Origin: Anaerolineae bacterium
GTDB lineage: Bacteria > Chloroflexota > Anaerolineae > JACIWR01
Direction of reading: 5' to 3'
Length of the DNA stretch: 14,606 bases
Assembly: GCA_021162125.1 (NCBI GenBank)
Contig: JAGGZG010000236.1
Coordinates: forward strand, 1 to 14,606
Below are positions 13,121 to 14,606 of this stretch, in pieces. The number at the start of each line of letters is the position of its first letter. Position 1 is the first letter of the stretch. Made by a program: the position numbers and the translations under genes. The notes beneath the pieces are model-generated. The model was not told the DNA's origin. It made no database searches and saw nothing but the letters and a program-made list of their open reading frames with translations.

Positions 13121-14606
13121 ATGGGTTGGCTTGACACATTACTCGGCCTGATCTACGAGCCGCGCCACCTGACAACGCAGGGCAGCGGCGGGCTCGACCT
13201 ACTGACCCTGGTCGTGGTTGCATGGGCTACGGCTGTGCTGACGGCGGGCACGTACCTCACCCGCCACACACCGCGACAGCGAGGCTGGCTTGTGTGCCGG
13301 GCCGGATACTGGGGTGCGACTGTGGCCCTGGCGATGTGCCGCGTCACAGGCAGCGCGCCGCTGGCCAGCCCGCTGTGGCTGTGGGTCTCCCTGCTGGGCG
13401 GGGTCTACGTTCTGGGCAGCGATGCGCTTCGCCGGCGGCTTTATTCTGGACGCTCTGAAACGGGCACCACGCCCCCACCGTTCACGGACACCTGGCTGCG
13501 GCGTGGAGCCCTTGCCCTGCTGGTGATCACCCTCTCGTGGTCGGCGGTCGAATATCTCCGCCATCGCACGGCTGGGGCCAGCGGGTCCGATCCCTTCTGC
13601 TACGTGCAGATGGCGGTGGACTTCGCCTGCCACGGGACGTTCGCCCACCACTTTCCGCTGACAGCGCAGGTGACGACCTGGGGGTTGCCCCCTGAGCCAA
13701 CTTTGCCGGTCGGCTACTGGCTGCCGGCCGGCCCGGACGTGGCGATCACCTGTTACCCCTTTGGCTTCCCGCTCTTGCTGGCGGCGGGGTATGCCCTGGG
13801 TGGTAAGGGGGCGCTGTGGCTGATCACCCCACTGCTGGCTCTGGCCGCGGTGGGAGCAACCTGGGTGCTGGCGCAGGTGCTTTTCGATCCTTTCGATGGA
13901 GAACCTCGTGGCCGTCGCTGGGCCGTCGGTGCGGTCGCCGCCTGGGCCGTGGCCACGTCTTACACTCAGATGCGACTGGCCATCGTGCCCATGTCCGATG
14001 TGCCCGCCCAGCTCTTCTCCACGTTGACCCTGGCCCTCGCCCTGGCAGCAGAGCGCAGGCAACGGGTGGTGCTTTCGGCGTTGGCCGGGGCGGCACTGGG
14101 CGTGGCTTACCTGGTGCGCCACACCTCGCTGGCTCTGCTCGCGCCGCTGGCTGTGATCCTGGCCCAGTCGTGGCTGTCGTGGTCAGAGGAATGCGGCTGG
14201 TGGCGGCGGCAGCTCACTCTGGCTCTGGCCGCTGCCCTCGTCACCCTGCCTGACCTGCTCTATCACCAGCGGTGGTTGGGCGGCTTCTGGCGGGGGGAGA
14301 ACCCGGAGATCGGGCGGCAGGCGGGATTGGTGAACGTGTGGCCTAGCCTGACCGCTTTCATCGAGTACCTGGCCCATCCGGGTGAATTTGGCTGGCTGCT
14401 GCCCCTGCTGCTGGTGGGGGCTTACGTGCTCTGGCGAAGACGGCGGGCCGCCTTCGCCGTGCTCGCCGCCTGGACACTGGCCCTGGCTGCGATTTACGCG
14501 CCGGTACACACCACGGCGCTGTTTCAGAACGGGGCGCGCTACCTGTTGCCCGCCTTCCCGGCGCTGGCGCTGACTGTGGGTGCGACTAGAAGGGCTAGAG
14601 CAATGA
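13121..14606 (+). CDS. Polytopic membrane glycosyltransferase-like protein, 3' end outside the window
   Basis: Continuous frame of 495 codons from ATG 13121 (AAGGGG 4 bp ahead) to the window end with no stop, so the C-terminus is missing. Translation shows a strongly hydrophobic protein with about ten TM segments. After two or three N-terminal TM helices comes SDPFCYVQMAVDFACHG (D157) in an external loop, followed by TCYPFGFPLLLAAGYAL; an acidic residue in the first long loop plus a P-F-G-x-P-like segment is typical of GT39/RgtA-like dolichyl- or polyprenyl-phosphate sugar transferases. Later motifs include MRLAIVPMSDVPAQLFST and ARYLLPAFPALAL; the (A)RYLLPAFP ending is common near the last TM helices of this class. 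It is a different subgroup from the protein at 6980. Its own promoter and the upstream terminator make it the first gene of a new transcription unit. Confidence 0.8.
   Translation, partial: MGWLDTLLGLIYEPRHLTTQGSGGLDLLTLVVVAWATAVLTAGTYLTRHTPRQRGWLVCRAGYWGATVALAMCRVTGSAPLASPLWLWVSLLGGVYVLGSDALRRRLYSGRSETGTTPPPFTDTWLRRGALALLVITLSWSAVEYLRHRTAGASGSDPFCYVQMAVDFACHGTFAHHFPLTAQVTTWGLPPEPTLPVGYWLPAGPDVAITCYPFGFPLLLAAGYALGGKGALWLITPLLALAAVGATWVLAQVLFDPFDGEPRGRRWAVGAVAAWAVATSYTQMRLAIVPMSDVPAQLFSTLTLALALAAERRQRVVLSALAGAALGVAYLVRHTSLALLAPLAVILAQSWLSWSEECGWWRRQLTLALAAALVTLPDLLYHQRWLGGFWRGENPEIGRQAGLVNVWPSLTAFIEYLAHPGEFGWLLPLLLVGAYVLWRRRRAAFAVLAAWTLALAAIYAPVHTTALFQNGARYLLPAFPALALTVGATRRARAM

Noticed and set aside
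13199..14122. 307-codon open frame on the minus strand
   Set aside because: It is antisense to the membrane glycosyltransferase frame at 13121-14606, which has a ribosome site, a consensus promoter and clear TM/loop structure. The minus product is low-complexity and rich in Gln, Arg, His and Gly, typical of GC-rich shadow frames.

Overview
The window is a GC-rich stretch of bacterial chromosome with dense gene packing and short intergenic spaces. The gene styles point to Chloroflexota, probably an Anaerolineae-like lineage. Clues are an anti-sigma factor with a long Pro/Thr extracytoplasmic segment, short one-TM proteins carrying a W-x-LWPVQ motif, several large glycosyltransferase-39-like membrane proteins, a secreted DUF5666-repeat protein and several families of palindromic intergenic repeats. 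The phylum is an inference from protein style; no marker gene settles it.

Layout. (1) 29-2498: a two-gene ABC exporter operon, an ATPase followed one base later by an ABC-2 permease that carries a SpoIIM-like membrane domain at its C-terminus. (2) 2498-2710: a ~180 bp multi-hairpin repeat (family A, copy 1) flanked by a 12-bp direct repeat. (3) 2757-3512: an RNase Z-like metallo-beta-lactamase-fold hydrolase, followed by a palindromic repeat (family B, copy 1) and a strong hairpin terminator. (4) 4695-3754 and 5333-4701, minus strand: an ECF sigma factor and its membrane anti-sigma factor. (5) 5501-5584: tRNA-Leu(CAA) with a near-consensus promoter, divergent from the sigma gene. (6) 5736-9589: two paralogous single-TM proteins and a GT39-type glycosyltransferase whose N-terminal coding region contains family A copy 2 read in frame. 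(7) 9644-11642: class II fructose-bisphosphate aldolase and a phosphofructokinase with the residues of the pyrophosphate-dependent type, followed by family B copy 2. (8) 11748-12963: four TTNACR hexamers at an exact 11-bp period (a Pho-box-like operator), then a secreted protein made of four DUF5666-like repeats, then a perfect terminator hairpin. (9) 12980-14606: a third palindrome, a consensus promoter and a second large membrane glycosyltransferase-like gene that runs off the window.

How the genes fit together. Much of the window concerns the cell envelope: an exporter, an ECF stress-sensing pair, membrane-anchored paralogs, two lipid-linked-sugar-type glycosyltransferases and a secreted repeat protein. 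The aldolase/phosphofructokinase pair is a separate central-carbon module catalysing consecutive, probably fully reversible steps. No CRISPR array, phage gene or transposase was seen. I found no clear multi-gene undescribed system. The strongest leads are the in-frame multi-hairpin repeat, the 4x11-bp operator and the ABC-2/SpoIIM fusion.
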